This document shows positions 21,416 through 30,119 of a stretch of DNA of 36,995 nucleotides, one piece after another. The position numbers were made by a program, and so were the translations under genes. Within the stretch, counting starts at the first letter, position 1; every line of letters starts with the position of its first letter. Origin of the DNA: a virus; the IMG/VR virus record IMGVR_UViG_3300044960_000528, positions 1-36,995 of that record. One strand, given 5' to 3'. The notes beneath the pieces were generated by a model. That model made no database searches, was not told the DNA's origin, and worked only from the letters and a program-made list of their open reading frames with translations.

Positions 21416-22078
21416 ATGGCCCAACTTTACACCACCGGCCCGGCTCTGCTCTACGCCGGGCCAATGATTTTGGCGGCAGATGGTGGCGGCGGTGCTGCGC
21501 TCGGCAGCAGTCGCCTGGTAAACATGTCCGCCCGGCTGGGAGCAAATCAGGCCCGCTTCCTGGGCACCTGTGAGGCACCGCCTAAAATCAAACTGCACCC
21601 GCATTACAAGCCGGTGTTCAACGACCTGCGGGGCGATCAAGTGGCCTGGGATAAGCTGTACCTGGCCGAAGACGCCTGGTTTTCTGGGGTGGTGAACCGT
21701 TTCAATTGGCCGGTTTGGAATCTGCTTAACAGCCCGCCAAACGTCTCCGGGGCTCTGGCGGCAGGAAACCCGGTCGGCGGCGATGTGATGGGCAGTGACA
21801 TAGCCGGCAGTGTTGGGTCTTTGGTTGTGACTGAAGGGATGGCGATGACCTTCTATGTGGTCTTCCCTTACTTTCAAAAGCCGGCCTACGGACCCAATCG
21901 CGGCATGCCGCCGGGATATCGCTTCCTGGCCTGCACTCTGGAGCCACAGGAACTCGACATTGGTTTGCGAGATTCGGCTGTTCATCTGGTGGTTCACGCG
22001 ATACCCGTGTTTTCTCCAGGCATTGGCGGTTCTCTCCTGTACGACTTTGCGGTCGGTGGTTTGCCGCCTCCAGATTGA
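21416..22078 (+). CDS. Probable major tail (tube) protein
   Basis: Protein of 220 residues from ATG 21416. A beta-rich layout: GALLYAGPMIL-like start, then LGTCEAPPKIKLHPHYKPVF, DKLYLAEDAWFSGVVNRFNW and a C-terminal HLVVHAIPVFSPG. The GTCE..P.I...P.Y..V pattern followed by an alternating beta segment is typical of tail tube proteins. It lies between the connector and the frameshifted chaperone pair, where tube genes are normally found. The family was not confirmed. Confidence 0.62.
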   Translation: MAQLYTTGPALLYAGPMILAADGGGGAALGSSRLVNMSARLGANQARFLGTCEAPPKIKLHPHYKPVFNDLRGDQVAWDKLYLAEDAWFSGVVNRFNWPVWNLLNSPPNVSGALAAGNPVGGDVMGSDIAGSVGSLVVTEGMAMTFYVVFPYFQKPAYGPNRGMPPGYRFLACTLEPQELDIGLRDSAVHLVVHAIPVFSPGIGGSLLYDFAVGGLPPPD

Positions 22079-22086
22079 GGAACTGT

Positions 22087-22404
22087 GTGTACACTCCTGA
22101 AGAAAGACAGATTTTCAGGTTTTTCGACGGCTCCCATGAGGTTGCCGCAGATCCGCTGCAACTCTGGTGCGATTTTGTTCTGGCCTGTCAGGGCGAGCAT
22201 CAGGTAATCCTCGAAAAAACCCAGTCCAAGAGTGATATAGAGCGAGCCGAGGCCCTGCCGCGAGCCGCTTTTGCCGCCAGGGCGGCATTTCGTCTTGATC
22301 CCTATGACCGGGATACTGGCACCGGGCTCACGGATACACAGGTATTGGGCCTGTTGTTTAAGTTTCTGGAGTGGTGCCAGGAAAAAAAATGGCTGCCCGG
22401 ATAG
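22087..22404 (+). CDS. Tail assembly chaperone (G-like), zero-frame product
   Basis: Protein of 105 residues from GTG 22087 (GAGG six bases upstream). It is helical and ends ...LEWCQEKKWLPG. The identification rests on position after the tail tube gene and on the frameshift signal at its end: an A-run followed by a stem-loop, which would extend a fraction of molecules into the overlapping -1 frame to give a 193-residue fusion. In lambda and relatives the short and fused products (G and GT) help the tube form around the tape measure. Confidence 0.72.
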   Translation: MYTPEERQIFRFFDGSHEVAADPLQLWCDFVLACQGEHQVILEKTQSKSDIERAEALPRAAFAARAAFRLDPYDRDTGTGLTDTQVLGLLFKFLEWCQEKKWLPG

Positions 22405-22433
22405 ACTCGGACATGGCCGCAGTCTATCCGGGC
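22383..22433 (+). promoter_or_regulatory. Programmed -1 ribosomal frameshift signal
   Basis: Slippery heptamer A-AAA-AAA at 22383-22389 in the zero frame (codons GAA AAA AAA), a 5-base spacer, then a perfect 13-bp stem: GCCCGGATAGACT (22395-22407) with AGTCTATCCGGGC (22421-22433) on a 13-base loop. The -1 frame stays open to 22667. The zero-frame stop lies inside the 5' arm of the stem. Confidence 0.88.
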
Positions 22434-22667
22434 ATTCTCGGGCCAAAAGTGCCTTACGACCTCTACTTTGGGCTGTGGCTCAATCTGCGGCGGCAGTTGG
22501 GCCGACTGGCCTGGGCCGTGAAGGACGGCTTGGCCATGTCCAGGGGGGCAATCACAGTGGAAGACGCTGACGCTGTGTGTCTGTCGCGGCAGGAAGCGGT
22601 AAAACTGGCTCTCTCTGAGGCTCTGGCATTTCGCGAGGCGGCGCTTCTGCCGGCGGATACGTCGTGA
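22389..22667 (+). CDS. Tail assembly chaperone extension (T-like), -1 frame
   Basis: A frame of 92 residues after ATG 22389, but it is probably made as a -1 frameshift fusion to the previous protein; the ATG itself lies at the end of the slippery A-run. It reads MAARIDSDMAAVYPGILGPK, then YDLYFGLWLNLRRQLGRLAW and is helical. A low level of independent initiation is possible. Its stop overlaps the next start by 4 bases (GTGA). Confidence 0.7.
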   Translation: MAARIDSDMAAVYPGILGPKVPYDLYFGLWLNLRRQLGRLAWAVKDGLAMSRGAITVEDADAVCLSRQEAVKLALSEALAFREAALLPADTS

Positions 22668-23311
22668 ATTTCCCGTCTCCTCAAACTCCTAGCTTTCCGA
22701 CTATCCCCTCACCCCCGGTTTCTGGCCCGCCTTCGGGGGCGGTGGGCATTAGCCACCGGCCCGCAATAAAGCCTGTTTTAGCCACAGGTGGGGCGGGGTC
22801 GGGCAGCAGGCCGGCTGGCTTTCCGATCCCCTCGCAGACGCCGTCTGAGACGCAAAGAAGGGCATATTTGCCTCCGTTCCCGGTGCCGTCTGCCAGGCTG
22901 CCCAGCGGCCTACCCGGCTTCCCACAGGCACCGTCTCTCCCGAGCAGAGTGCCCGGCTTCCCACAGGCACCGTCTCTCCCGAGCAGAGTGCCCGGCTTCC
23001 CGCTACCAGAGCCGTCTCGGCTACGGCTGCCGCCGGTGTTGCCGGTTGGAGCCGAGCCGCCAGTTCTTTCCCCCCTTCCCCGACCTGGGCTTTCTGGCCC
23101 GCCGAATGTACGGCGCGACCCGCTGGAGGGCTGGATTCAGCGACTGGAGCGCGCTCTGGATAACCTGGCCCAACGCCTCACCCCCACAACCCCCCAGAGC
23201 GGCCCGTTGTCCCAGCCGAAATCACTGGCTACTTTCCAGTTTCCTCCTTTGCCACCCGGATTCGGGTTTGTTGGCCCGGCACCGGCCGTAGAACACCGCA
23301 ACTACCTGTAG
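22664..23311 (+). CDS. Proline-rich tail protein with 39-bp repeats (in the tape-measure position)
   Basis: Protein of 215 residues from GTG 22664. More than a quarter is Pro; a 13-residue unit PGFPQAPSLPSRV is repeated twice with a third partial copy. Only residues about 145-175 (RRDPLEGWIQRLERALDNLA) look helical. It occupies the slot after the tail chaperones where a tape measure protein of many hundred residues is usual, but it is short and lacks long helices. It may be a linker or an unusual spacer. If it measures the tail, the tail would be very short. Confidence 0.6.
   Translation: MNFPSPQTPSFPTIPSPPVSGPPSGAVGISHRPAIKPVLATGGAGSGSRPAGFPIPSQTPSETQRRAYLPPFPVPSARLPSGLPGFPQAPSLPSRVPGFPQAPSLPSRVPGFPLPEPSRLRLPPVLPVGAEPPVLSPLPRPGLSGPPNVRRDPLEGWIQRLERALDNLAQRLTPTTPQSGPLSQPKSLATFQFPPLPPGFGFVGPAPAVEHRNYL
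22913..22990 (+). repeat. 39-bp direct tandem repeat
   Basis: Two units at 22913-22951 and 22952-22990, identical, followed by the first 11 bases of a third. Each encodes 13 residues, PGFPQAPSLPSRV. Exact identity at the DNA level suggests recent duplication. Confidence 0.9.
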
Positions 23312-23321
23312 GTAACCGCCC

Positions 23322-24752
23322 ATGCGACTGCGATACGGCACCGTGGATCTGGACGTCTGGAAGCTAAAGGAATACCGCCGCGAGGTGGTCGAAAAAGACG
23401 GCCAGTATCTGCACACAAAAGTCACCCTGTCGGTTCTGGCCTGGTATAATCCCGGTCTAAATCGGGTGGCCAACGTGGCTATCGGCCGTGAAATCAGCCC
23501 GGTGGCCGTGGGTCCGCTGGTCGCACCGCCGGTCGTAGCTCCGGCGCTCTTTACGGATAGATCTCTGGAGCAATACCTTAACACGCCGCGCCGGCCGCTC
23601 GACTTCTACACGGGTGCGGTGCCAGTCCCCGGCATTGCGGCTACTCCAGTACCCGCTGCACCCACAGCCATTATCTTTCGCTCGCCGATTTTCGCACCAA
23701 ACGGCATACGCTACGCCGTGGACGCGCTTAATGGGCCTATGCCGGTTCACTGCAATGTCATGGAGTTGGTCGGCGAAAAGACCATGCTGGTAGATTTTAC
23801 GGTGGTATCACACATATGTGACACTGATCGCCACGTTCCGGCCGGACTGTTTCGCGTCACCAGGCAAGACTCCACTCCTTCGCCCCTGACCTCACTCACC
23901 TTCTGGATGGAAGAAGACTTGGATGATTGCTTCTACTCCACCCTCACGGTTTCCGGTTCCGCCACTTTTCGCCAGGATTTAATGGCCGCTCGGGGCCTGG
24001 TTCCCGACGATTTTCGGGACTACATTGGTCGGCAATTTCCTGTTCCTCCCTTTATGAAGCGGGAAAAGGTCGAAATTAAGGCCATGCCGGGAAACACGGA
24101 AATTACCTTCCGAATCATCGACAAGACAATCGGCATGGCACTAACCGACGAGTACAGAATTGCCAAAGCGGCGGTGCTGTTCACCGAAACAGACGGACGC
24201 GACGATCCTGCTGGAAATATAATTGCGGCCCTGAAAGATCTGGTCAAAGGGGGCGGAATTTTCAACGCCAAGAACATACTTAACGCGGCGTTTAGAGTGG
24301 GTAAGGCCCTTTTGCCCAAAATTGGTTGGAAATTGGATATTCAGCTTTGGGGCAAGCCTGACGCCTCGCGCGACAAACTCCACGACGCGGCAAACCTGAT
24401 ACAAGACACCCTTATGCCGCCCTTCCTGTTCCATTTTGTGGAGTACACCTCGGAAGCCACCTACGACTACACCGGAACCTATGTCCGGCTCACCACCACC
24501 ATGAATGCCAACGCCACCAATCGCATTCTGAAGCTGGCTGGCGTAAACATGCCAGCCCTGGTGGAACCTGGCAATATCGGTGGTATCCTTTATGCCCGCA
24601 GCCAGGCGTCCTCCTGGCCCAAGCCTTCGCGGCAAAACGCCACTCGCGAGGATCGCTCGCAAATTCTCCTTGGTTCCGTGCCTTTTGCCCCGGGCACCGC
24701 CCCCGGCTCAGTTCCTGCGATCATTCGCCCGTCCTTTACCCCTAACCCCTAA
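23322..24752 (+). CDS. Tail/baseplate structural protein, unknown family
   Basis: Protein of 476 residues, MRLRYGTVDLDVWKLKEYRR at the start. The first half is beta-rich (TLSVLAWYNPGLNRVANVAI, MLVDFTVVSHICDTDRHVP). Residues about 300-345 form an amphipathic stretch (IIAALKDLVKGGGIFNAKNI, LNAAFRVGKALLPKIGW) that could be membrane-active or lumen-facing. The C-terminus is proline-rich. No family is recognised. Position suggests a distal tail or baseplate component. There is no Shine-Dalgarno (leader GTAGGTAACCGCCC). Confidence 0.62.
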   Translation: MRLRYGTVDLDVWKLKEYRREVVEKDGQYLHTKVTLSVLAWYNPGLNRVANVAIGREISPVAVGPLVAPPVVAPALFTDRSLEQYLNTPRRPLDFYTGAVPVPGIAATPVPAAPTAIIFRSPIFAPNGIRYAVDALNGPMPVHCNVMELVGEKTMLVDFTVVSHICDTDRHVPAGLFRVTRQDSTPSPLTSLTFWMEEDLDDCFYSTLTVSGSATFRQDLMAARGLVPDDFRDYIGRQFPVPPFMKREKVEIKAMPGNTEITFRIIDKTIGMALTDEYRIAKAAVLFTETDGRDDPAGNIIAALKDLVKGGGIFNAKNILNAAFRVGKALLPKIGWKLDIQLWGKPDASRDKLHDAANLIQDTLMPPFLFHFVEYTSEATYDYTGTYVRLTTTMNANATNRILKLAGVNMPALVEPGNIGGILYARSQASSWPKPSRQNATREDRSQILLGSVPFAPGTAPGSVPAIIRPSFTPNP

Positions 24753-24753
24753 A

Positions 24754-25221
24754 ATGCCGCTCGACGTTTTTCATGAAAACATTCGGCCGGAGGAGTTGCT
24801 GTACTCGTACCAAACTTACGAGGTGCAGACTCTGTATGCCCACAAGAGCGGCAAAATCTATCTTCCCGCCGGCAAAGCCGGAGCCCTGCCCGAAGTGTGT
24901 GATCTCTCGGCTCCAGTCACACTGAAAATAGTGCGTTTCTACATCGAGCGAAGGGGCAAACAGCCGGTGCCGCCGCCTGTCGAACCAGACACGGAAGATC
25001 AGGTACTGCTGCACTACAACCCGCTGATTCAGACGCCCACGCCGATTGGCCGCGAAATGCGTTTCGCCCTGTACACACTGGCCGGCGAGTACGTCTATTT
25101 GGTCCGGCAAGCTATTTCCCCCGGGCAGCCGATCAACGGCACCAAATTGCCAATTTTCGGCGCAAACGGCCCTTACACTGTGCAGTCCCATCGGGCCGTG
25201 AGCCCGCAAAAAGCGACCTGA
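24754..25221 (+). CDS. Tail-region structural protein, unknown
   Basis: Protein of 155 residues from ATG 24754, one base after the previous stop. It begins MPLDVFHENIRPEELLYSYQ and is beta-rich with no cysteine-rich or helical region (MRFALYTLAGEYVYLVRQAI). No family is recognised. Position and tight spacing suggest a tail or baseplate part working with its neighbours. The leader CCCCTAAA has no Shine-Dalgarno. Confidence 0.6.
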   Translation: MPLDVFHENIRPEELLYSYQTYEVQTLYAHKSGKIYLPAGKAGALPEVCDLSAPVTLKIVRFYIERRGKQPVPPPVEPDTEDQVLLHYNPLIQTPTPIGREMRFALYTLAGEYVYLVRQAISPGQPINGTKLPIFGANGPYTVQSHRAVSPQKAT

Positions 25222-25239
25222 TTCCTCGGAACACCCAAA

Positions 25240-26604
25240 ATGGCCATTGATTTTCGCAGCGGCACCGGGCTCTTTGACCGACTGGGGCAGATTTTCTCGG
25301 CCCAGCGGTCTTATGTAGACTACCTCGGGACCACGCTGTCCACCAAAACCAACGGTATTCGCGACAAGTACCTGGCTTCCCGCACCGACTTAATTGACGG
25401 CCTGTATCAGCAGTACAATTCTGCCAAGGTGTCGGGCGGCAGCTTTCTGAGTTTTCTGCGGCAACTTGCCAGTAATACTGTTATTGGCATGGCCGATGAC
25501 GATGCCAAGCTGGTGAGTTTGGACCTGAGCACGGCGCTCGCCGAAGTGATCCGACAGATGGAAGCCGCCTCGGAAACAATCCTGCGGCCCACGGTCAGCG
25601 CCTCGGCGACTGCCGGCTCGGCTAACCTCGGCAATGGCCAACTGGTCCTTTCCACGCTGGACGCTCGCGGTCGCACGCTGGACTATGTTCTGGCAGAAAC
25701 CATTGATTTCACCGTCACCAACGACAGCGGCAGTGGAGCCACGGCCGGGCAGGAACAGTTCCAGTATGCTGGTGATGCGGCCCAATCCGACGTGTTTCAC
25801 CCCAACTGGCCGGACGGCTCGGGTTGTGCCGGCTCAATTTCGGCGGTCAATGCGGCCATCTCGGCCGGCAGCAACCTGTTGACCAATTCCTCTTTCGAGA
25901 ATTTCTCGGTAGCCAATACGCCGGATAACTGGACTATTGTTCTGGGTACTCCCGGCACCCAGATTCAAGCAGCCGGAGCCGGCAACGGCTATGCCGGAGC
26001 CACTTCTCCGAACGGCCTGGTTATCCAGGGCGATGGCTCCCAACTAACCGAACTGACTCAGCAGTTTGGGCAGTCCGTCGGCACCACAGCAACACTGCAA
26101 CCCAACACCCAGTATGCCGTCTCCTGCTGGATGAAGCGATCCTCGGGCCTGGCCGCTGGAGTGCTGGAAATTCGGCTGATCGACGGCTCTGGCACCGTGA
26201 TAAACGACGATTCTGGCACCGCCAACACTCTGAGCCAAACGCTGAGCGCCCTGACCACCAGCTATGTCGCCAAAAGTGCCAGTTTCCGCACGCCCCGGTC
26301 GCTGCCAAGCACTGTCAAAATCCAGATCAAGTTGACCACAGCGGCAACAGCCAACGAGAAGGTTTTCCTCGACCACTTGGCTCTGGCCGAAATGACTGAA
26401 CTTTACAGCGGTGGGCCTTTTGCGGCCCTGTTTTCCGGCTCTGTCAACTGGGTTCGCCGCGACACCTTTGCCGCCACCATCAGTAACAACTACGGCGGCA
26501 AGTTTGCCCGCGATCTCGACCGCAATTTCGACCTCAAGGGCCTGCGGCTGCGAATCCCCTCGGTTACCTCTGGTAACACCATCTCTGAGAGCCTGTTGCC
26601 GTAA
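25240..26604 (+). CDS. Tail adhesin-like protein with carbohydrate-binding module-like domain
   Basis: Protein of 454 residues. The N-terminal 150 are helical (YVDYLGTTLSTKTNGIRDKY, LSTALAEVIRQMEAASETIL). Residues about 210-385 look like a CBM4/9-type or related jelly-roll: LLTNSSFENFSVANTPDNWT, then YAVSCWMKRSSGLAAGVLEI and VKIQIKLTTAATANEKVFLD. That NxSFE..........W.......G....Y..S.W pattern is common in carbohydrate-binding modules. This suggests contact with a surface glycan. Its stop overlaps the next start (TAATG). Confidence 0.65.
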   Translation: MAIDFRSGTGLFDRLGQIFSAQRSYVDYLGTTLSTKTNGIRDKYLASRTDLIDGLYQQYNSAKVSGGSFLSFLRQLASNTVIGMADDDAKLVSLDLSTALAEVIRQMEAASETILRPTVSASATAGSANLGNGQLVLSTLDARGRTLDYVLAETIDFTVTNDSGSGATAGQEQFQYAGDAAQSDVFHPNWPDGSGCAGSISAVNAAISAGSNLLTNSSFENFSVANTPDNWTIVLGTPGTQIQAAGAGNGYAGATSPNGLVIQGDGSQLTELTQQFGQSVGTTATLQPNTQYAVSCWMKRSSGLAAGVLEIRLIDGSGTVINDDSGTANTLSQTLSALTTSYVAKSASFRTPRSLPSTVKIQIKLTTAATANEKVFLDHLALAEMTELYSGGPFAALFSGSVNWVRRDTFAATISNNYGGKFARDLDRNFDLKGLRLRIPSVTSGNTISESLLP

Positions 26605-27131
26605 TGCCCACACAGATTAGCTCCAATTTTGCCCCAATTCTCCTGCAAGTCCGGGAAAGACTAAGCGACGTCACCGGGCTTGCCAGGGAGAGAATCTTGC
26701 TGCGGCACCGCAGTCGGCTCACCACTCGCGATGCCCCGGCTCAGGCTTCCAGCAATTACCTGATCGTGCAGCCGCAGCCGCCGGTTCCCCGGCCCGAAGT
26801 CTGGGACGCCGCCGGCCGTTACTGTCAGATTCTGAGCCGAGCTTTGCGAGTCTTTGTTCGCACCCGAATCGCCCTGGATTCAGTGGATCGTGACGATTTC
26901 TGGCTGTTGAACGAGAGTTTCGGCCATCTCCAAATAGAGGAAAAAGTATTAGAGGCCCTGTCGGGCTTCTCGCCGGGCGATGGCGAGAACAACGTGCTGG
27001 TGGCCCACCCCATCAAGTTTGCCGCCATTGGCGAGCCATCCAAGGACGAGGAGCCGCCCGCCGACTGGGGCCAGTCAATCCTTGTTTTTGACTGCCAGTA
27101 TGTCAATAGCCGGGTAGTGGACTACCTGTAA
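26604..27131 (+). CDS. Tail protein, possible terminator/completion protein
   Basis: Protein of 175 residues from ATG 26604, overlapping the previous stop by one base. It begins MPTQISSNFAPILLQVRERL; residues about 65-130 read WDAAGRYCQILSRALRVFVR then LDSVDRDDFWLLNESFGHLQ and EEKVLEALSGF. The layout (helix, beta pair around RVFVRTR, then a repeated helix) resembles small tail-completion proteins, but this is a weak likeness. No family is assigned. Confidence 0.6.
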   Translation: MPTQISSNFAPILLQVRERLSDVTGLARERILLRHRSRLTTRDAPAQASSNYLIVQPQPPVPRPEVWDAAGRYCQILSRALRVFVRTRIALDSVDRDDFWLLNESFGHLQIEEKVLEALSGFSPGDGENNVLVAHPIKFAAIGEPSKDEEPPADWGQSILVFDCQYVNSRVVDYL

Positions 27132-27145
27132 AACAGGGCCAAACC

Positions 27146-27859
27146 ATGATTTCTTTTGCCGGGGTCCAGCTAAGTCAGCCTACAGAGGAGTTGCGGGACT
27201 GGGCTCGCGGTGTTCACGCCCCGTCGCTCTGTCCCGAACTAACCATTGACAACTGGCTGCCCGACTTACGGAGTCCGGGAGTAATCCTCAACCGCCTCGC
27301 CTGGCCTGTCGGAGCCGGGCGTTTCGGTTGGGGATTTTTTGTAACGAGCGAAAAGCAGTTAGAGGCCATTCGGCTGAAAGTTTACGGCAATCCCGCAGAC
27401 TACGCCACCCAGCCGCTGGTTTTTTCGAGCGGAAACCGCTCTCTGTCCTTCCAAATGCGAGCTCTGGTGCCTATTCCTCTGAGCCAGTTCGCCGGTTCCA
27501 ACCCTGTTTCTCTGCTCCCCCTGGTTGATGACCGATTTTTCTGGGGGCAACGCTGGTTCACACCTAACTATGCGGCCGGCGACACCTGGGAAAAAGGCAT
27601 CGCCGCAGTAAACAACGCTTTTGGCCTGAAAATCCGCCCGCGCGGCACGCTCTCCCTGTCGGCCTGGAAGATTTCTGCCGCCAGGCCCGAAAAAACCAGT
27701 CTCCGTGAGGCGCTGGTGGCCTGTGAGGCCCAAACGCTCTCTGTTCTCCTCCCCCAGCCAGACGGTAGCCTGGAACTGGCTGCCCGAGCCGATGCTGCGG
27801 CTGTTCAGCCCCAGTCCTGGGTGCGAAACTACTCGGTAATCTCCGGGGGAATCGCGTGA
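27146..27859 (+). CDS. Baseplate/tail-fibre-associated protein, unknown
   Basis: Protein of 237 residues, beginning MISFAGVQLSQPTEELRDWA. It is beta-rich with a central aromatic stretch (RFFWGQRWFTPNYAAGDTWE) and ends in YSVISGGIA, overlapping the next start by 4 bases (GTGA). The tight coupling to the long fibre gene suggests that it links the fibre to the tail. No family is recognised. Confidence 0.6.
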   Translation: MISFAGVQLSQPTEELRDWARGVHAPSLCPELTIDNWLPDLRSPGVILNRLAWPVGAGRFGWGFFVTSEKQLEAIRLKVYGNPADYATQPLVFSSGNRSLSFQMRALVPIPLSQFAGSNPVSLLPLVDDRFFWGQRWFTPNYAAGDTWEKGIAAVNNAFGLKIRPRGTLSLSAWKISAARPEKTSLREALVACEAQTLSVLLPQPDGSLELAARADAAAVQPQSWVRNYSVISGGIA

Positions 27860-30117
27860 TTACCCGCGATCTTAACGCCGCTGTCCCCGCCTCCCTGGTG
27901 ATCCGCTTCCCCGTCCTCTCCAGCCAGGGCGATCCTACCGGAGCGTGGTACGACGTCACCGTTACCCTGTTTTCGCTGGGACTGGCCGGGCAGTATCGCG
28001 GAAATAGCCAGACCCAGGGCCTGATCCGCGCCACGGCCTGGTACGACGGCTCCAACGCCGCAGAACTTAACAGCCAGGCCGAGAAAATCGCCAGGGCCTG
28101 GTATGCCCAGGCCCTGCAACGCTACGATCTGGTCTTCGGCTGTCTGATGGCCGAAGACCTCACGCCGGCCGACGATTTTGTGGAAATCATCCACGACGAG
28201 CGCGGCCTGTTAACCAGGCGGCGATCCACAGAGCCCGTTTTTGCCACCTATGCGGCCGTTCTGCACGGGTCTAAAGGCCAGGACGGCGTTCCAGTCGGCC
28301 TCAGCACAGACCCCACCCAAAACGCGTTTAATGCCGCGAGTGATGTCCCCGGTTCGTGCTGCCTGAACACCAGCTATGGATTTCACCTCGCCGACGTGCC
28401 GGGCACGCTGGACACGGTGCAGTTCACCTATCGAGACTCTACACTGAAACTGGTGGAGACGGAGACTATCCTGCGGGATGGCTCCAATTTCACGGTCCCC
28501 ACCGGGCAGATAACTACCTGGCAGGGCGGCGGCACCCTGGTTTTTGATACCACCACCCTGCGCTTTGATACGCCGGCCATTTTCAACGCCTATTTTCGCT
28601 GGCCAATCGCGGAAATGACGGCCGGCGTCGATCAACCCGGCCTGGCAATCACCGAGGCAGCCGCTGTCCTCCAGTTCAACGCCACTGCCGACCTTAATTT
28701 GTTTGGAATAGCGGCCGGAGCCGCCGGCCGCATGTTGTGGTTTCAGAATGTTGGCTATGGCACAGTCACAATCAAGCACGAATCCGCCTCGGCGGAATCG
28801 CTGACCTACCGGATTCAGACCCCCGGCGGTCTGGATTTTCAGGTCCGGCCCGGTGAGGGCACCGCATTGTGGTGGGACGGCGCGGCCCAGCGCTGGCGGG
28901 TGCCAGGAGCCGCCAATGCGGTGGACGGCTCTGGGACCACGCCCCGGTATGCCTACTGGGCCACCCCGGAAGCCCTGGCGGCAGCGGCGATCGAGGAACA
29001 GTCCTCGCGGCTGCTGGCTCTGAAAAAACTGTCGTTTCACACCACCACTACCGCCGAAGAACTGGCGTTTATTTGGCGTGATGATACTTACCGCCTGGTG
29101 ATTGGCTTAGGAAACACCAATTGCTTTGTTTTCGACAATAACGCCAAATTTTTAGACATCCTCGACCAAGTCAACGGCCATTACCGCTGCCGGGGCAATG
29201 CCGGCCAAACCACAACGGTTTTCGGCATGACTTTCACCGGAGGCATCCTCACCGGGGCCGGCTCAGGATCGCTGTCCTCCAGCGATATTTCGGATTTTGC
29301 CGAGGCAGCCCAGGATTCGGTCGGTAACAGCCTCACAGACTCGGCCACAATCGACTTTACCTACGACGACGCCGGCAACTCTATCACGGCAGTAGTCAAG
29401 GACAATAGCATCACGCCCGCCAAGCTGGACGACGGCTCGGCTTACTCTGTCCTGGGCCGGGCCGGCAGCACCAGCGGCGACAGGGCCGATATTACCGCCA
29501 CTTTTCCGGGCCAGGTACTGCGGCGGGACGGCGGCGGCCTGGCATTTGGGGCCGTTAACCTCAGCAGCGGCACCGCTGTTTCCGGCACGCTGGGAATCAG
29601 CAATGGCGGCACCGGAGCCACCAGCTTTAACAGTCGTGGCGTGGTTTTTTCCGGCTCCAGTGGGCTCAGTTCCACTTCGGCCGGCACCGACAATCAGGTG
29701 CTAAGATCGCAGGGCGGCGGCAGTAATGATCCAGTCTTTGAATGGCTAAGAGGCGAAATTCTCGGCAGCAACTTTGTGGCCACCGAGGAAACTACTACCA
29801 GCGGCACGCCCACAGACTTGACCACGACACAAAGTATTACTTTCACACTGGAGAGCGCTCAGGATGTCCTGATTTTCGCCGCTTGCACCAGTTACAATAC
29901 CACAGCCAGTGGGGTTAATACCCTAACTTTCGACATTGACGGCACAGATTACACGGCTGTCAGCGGCACAATGGACGCTGCTAGCTCACAATATCCGCTA
30001 TGTGCCGTGCAAAAGCGGTCTTTAACTTCCGGCTCACACACAATCAAGCTGCAATTCCACCGCAACTCCGGCACCGCCGGTTTCAAGGACCGGGGAATTT
30101 TTGTGGCCAGGGGCTGA
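27856..30117 (+). CDS. Tail fibre protein
   Basis: The longest tail gene, 753 residues from GTG 27856. The N-terminal 150 residues look like an attachment domain (VIRFPVLSSQGDPTGAWYDV, QRYDLVFGCLMAEDLTPADD). The middle and end are Gly/Ser/Thr-rich beta repeats with fibre signatures: ISNGGTGATSFNSRG, SAGTDNQVLRSQGGG, then a C-terminal jelly-roll-like head (LTFDIDGTDYTAVSGTMDA...HTIKLQFHRNSG). The NGGTGATS sequence is characteristic of phage tail fibres. It probably decides host range. A 17-bp motif copy (AASDVP) lies in frame at 28334. Confidence 0.82.
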   Translation: MITRDLNAAVPASLVIRFPVLSSQGDPTGAWYDVTVTLFSLGLAGQYRGNSQTQGLIRATAWYDGSNAAELNSQAEKIARAWYAQALQRYDLVFGCLMAEDLTPADDFVEIIHDERGLLTRRRSTEPVFATYAAVLHGSKGQDGVPVGLSTDPTQNAFNAASDVPGSCCLNTSYGFHLADVPGTLDTVQFTYRDSTLKLVETETILRDGSNFTVPTGQITTWQGGGTLVFDTTTLRFDTPAIFNAYFRWPIAEMTAGVDQPGLAITEAAAVLQFNATADLNLFGIAAGAAGRMLWFQNVGYGTVTIKHESASAESLTYRIQTPGGLDFQVRPGEGTALWWDGAAQRWRVPGAANAVDGSGTTPRYAYWATPEALAAAAIEEQSSRLLALKKLSFHTTTTAEELAFIWRDDTYRLVIGLGNTNCFVFDNNAKFLDILDQVNGHYRCRGNAGQTTTVFGMTFTGGILTGAGSGSLSSSDISDFAEAAQDSVGNSLTDSATIDFTYDDAGNSITAVVKDNSITPAKLDDGSAYSVLGRAGSTSGDRADITATFPGQVLRRDGGGLAFGAVNLSSGTAVSGTLGISNGGTGATSFNSRGVVFSGSSGLSSTSAGTDNQVLRSQGGGSNDPVFEWLRGEILGSNFVATEETTTSGTPTDLTTTQSITFTLESAQDVLIFAACTSYNTTASGVNTLTFDIDGTDYTAVSGTMDAASSQYPLCAVQKRSLTSGSHTIKLQFHRNSGTAGFKDRGIFVARG
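28334..28350 (-). repeat. Dispersed 17-bp motif, exact copy
   Basis: CCGCGAGTGATGTCCCC within the tail fibre gene, read as AASDVP. Confidence 0.85.
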
Positions 30118-30119
30118 AA

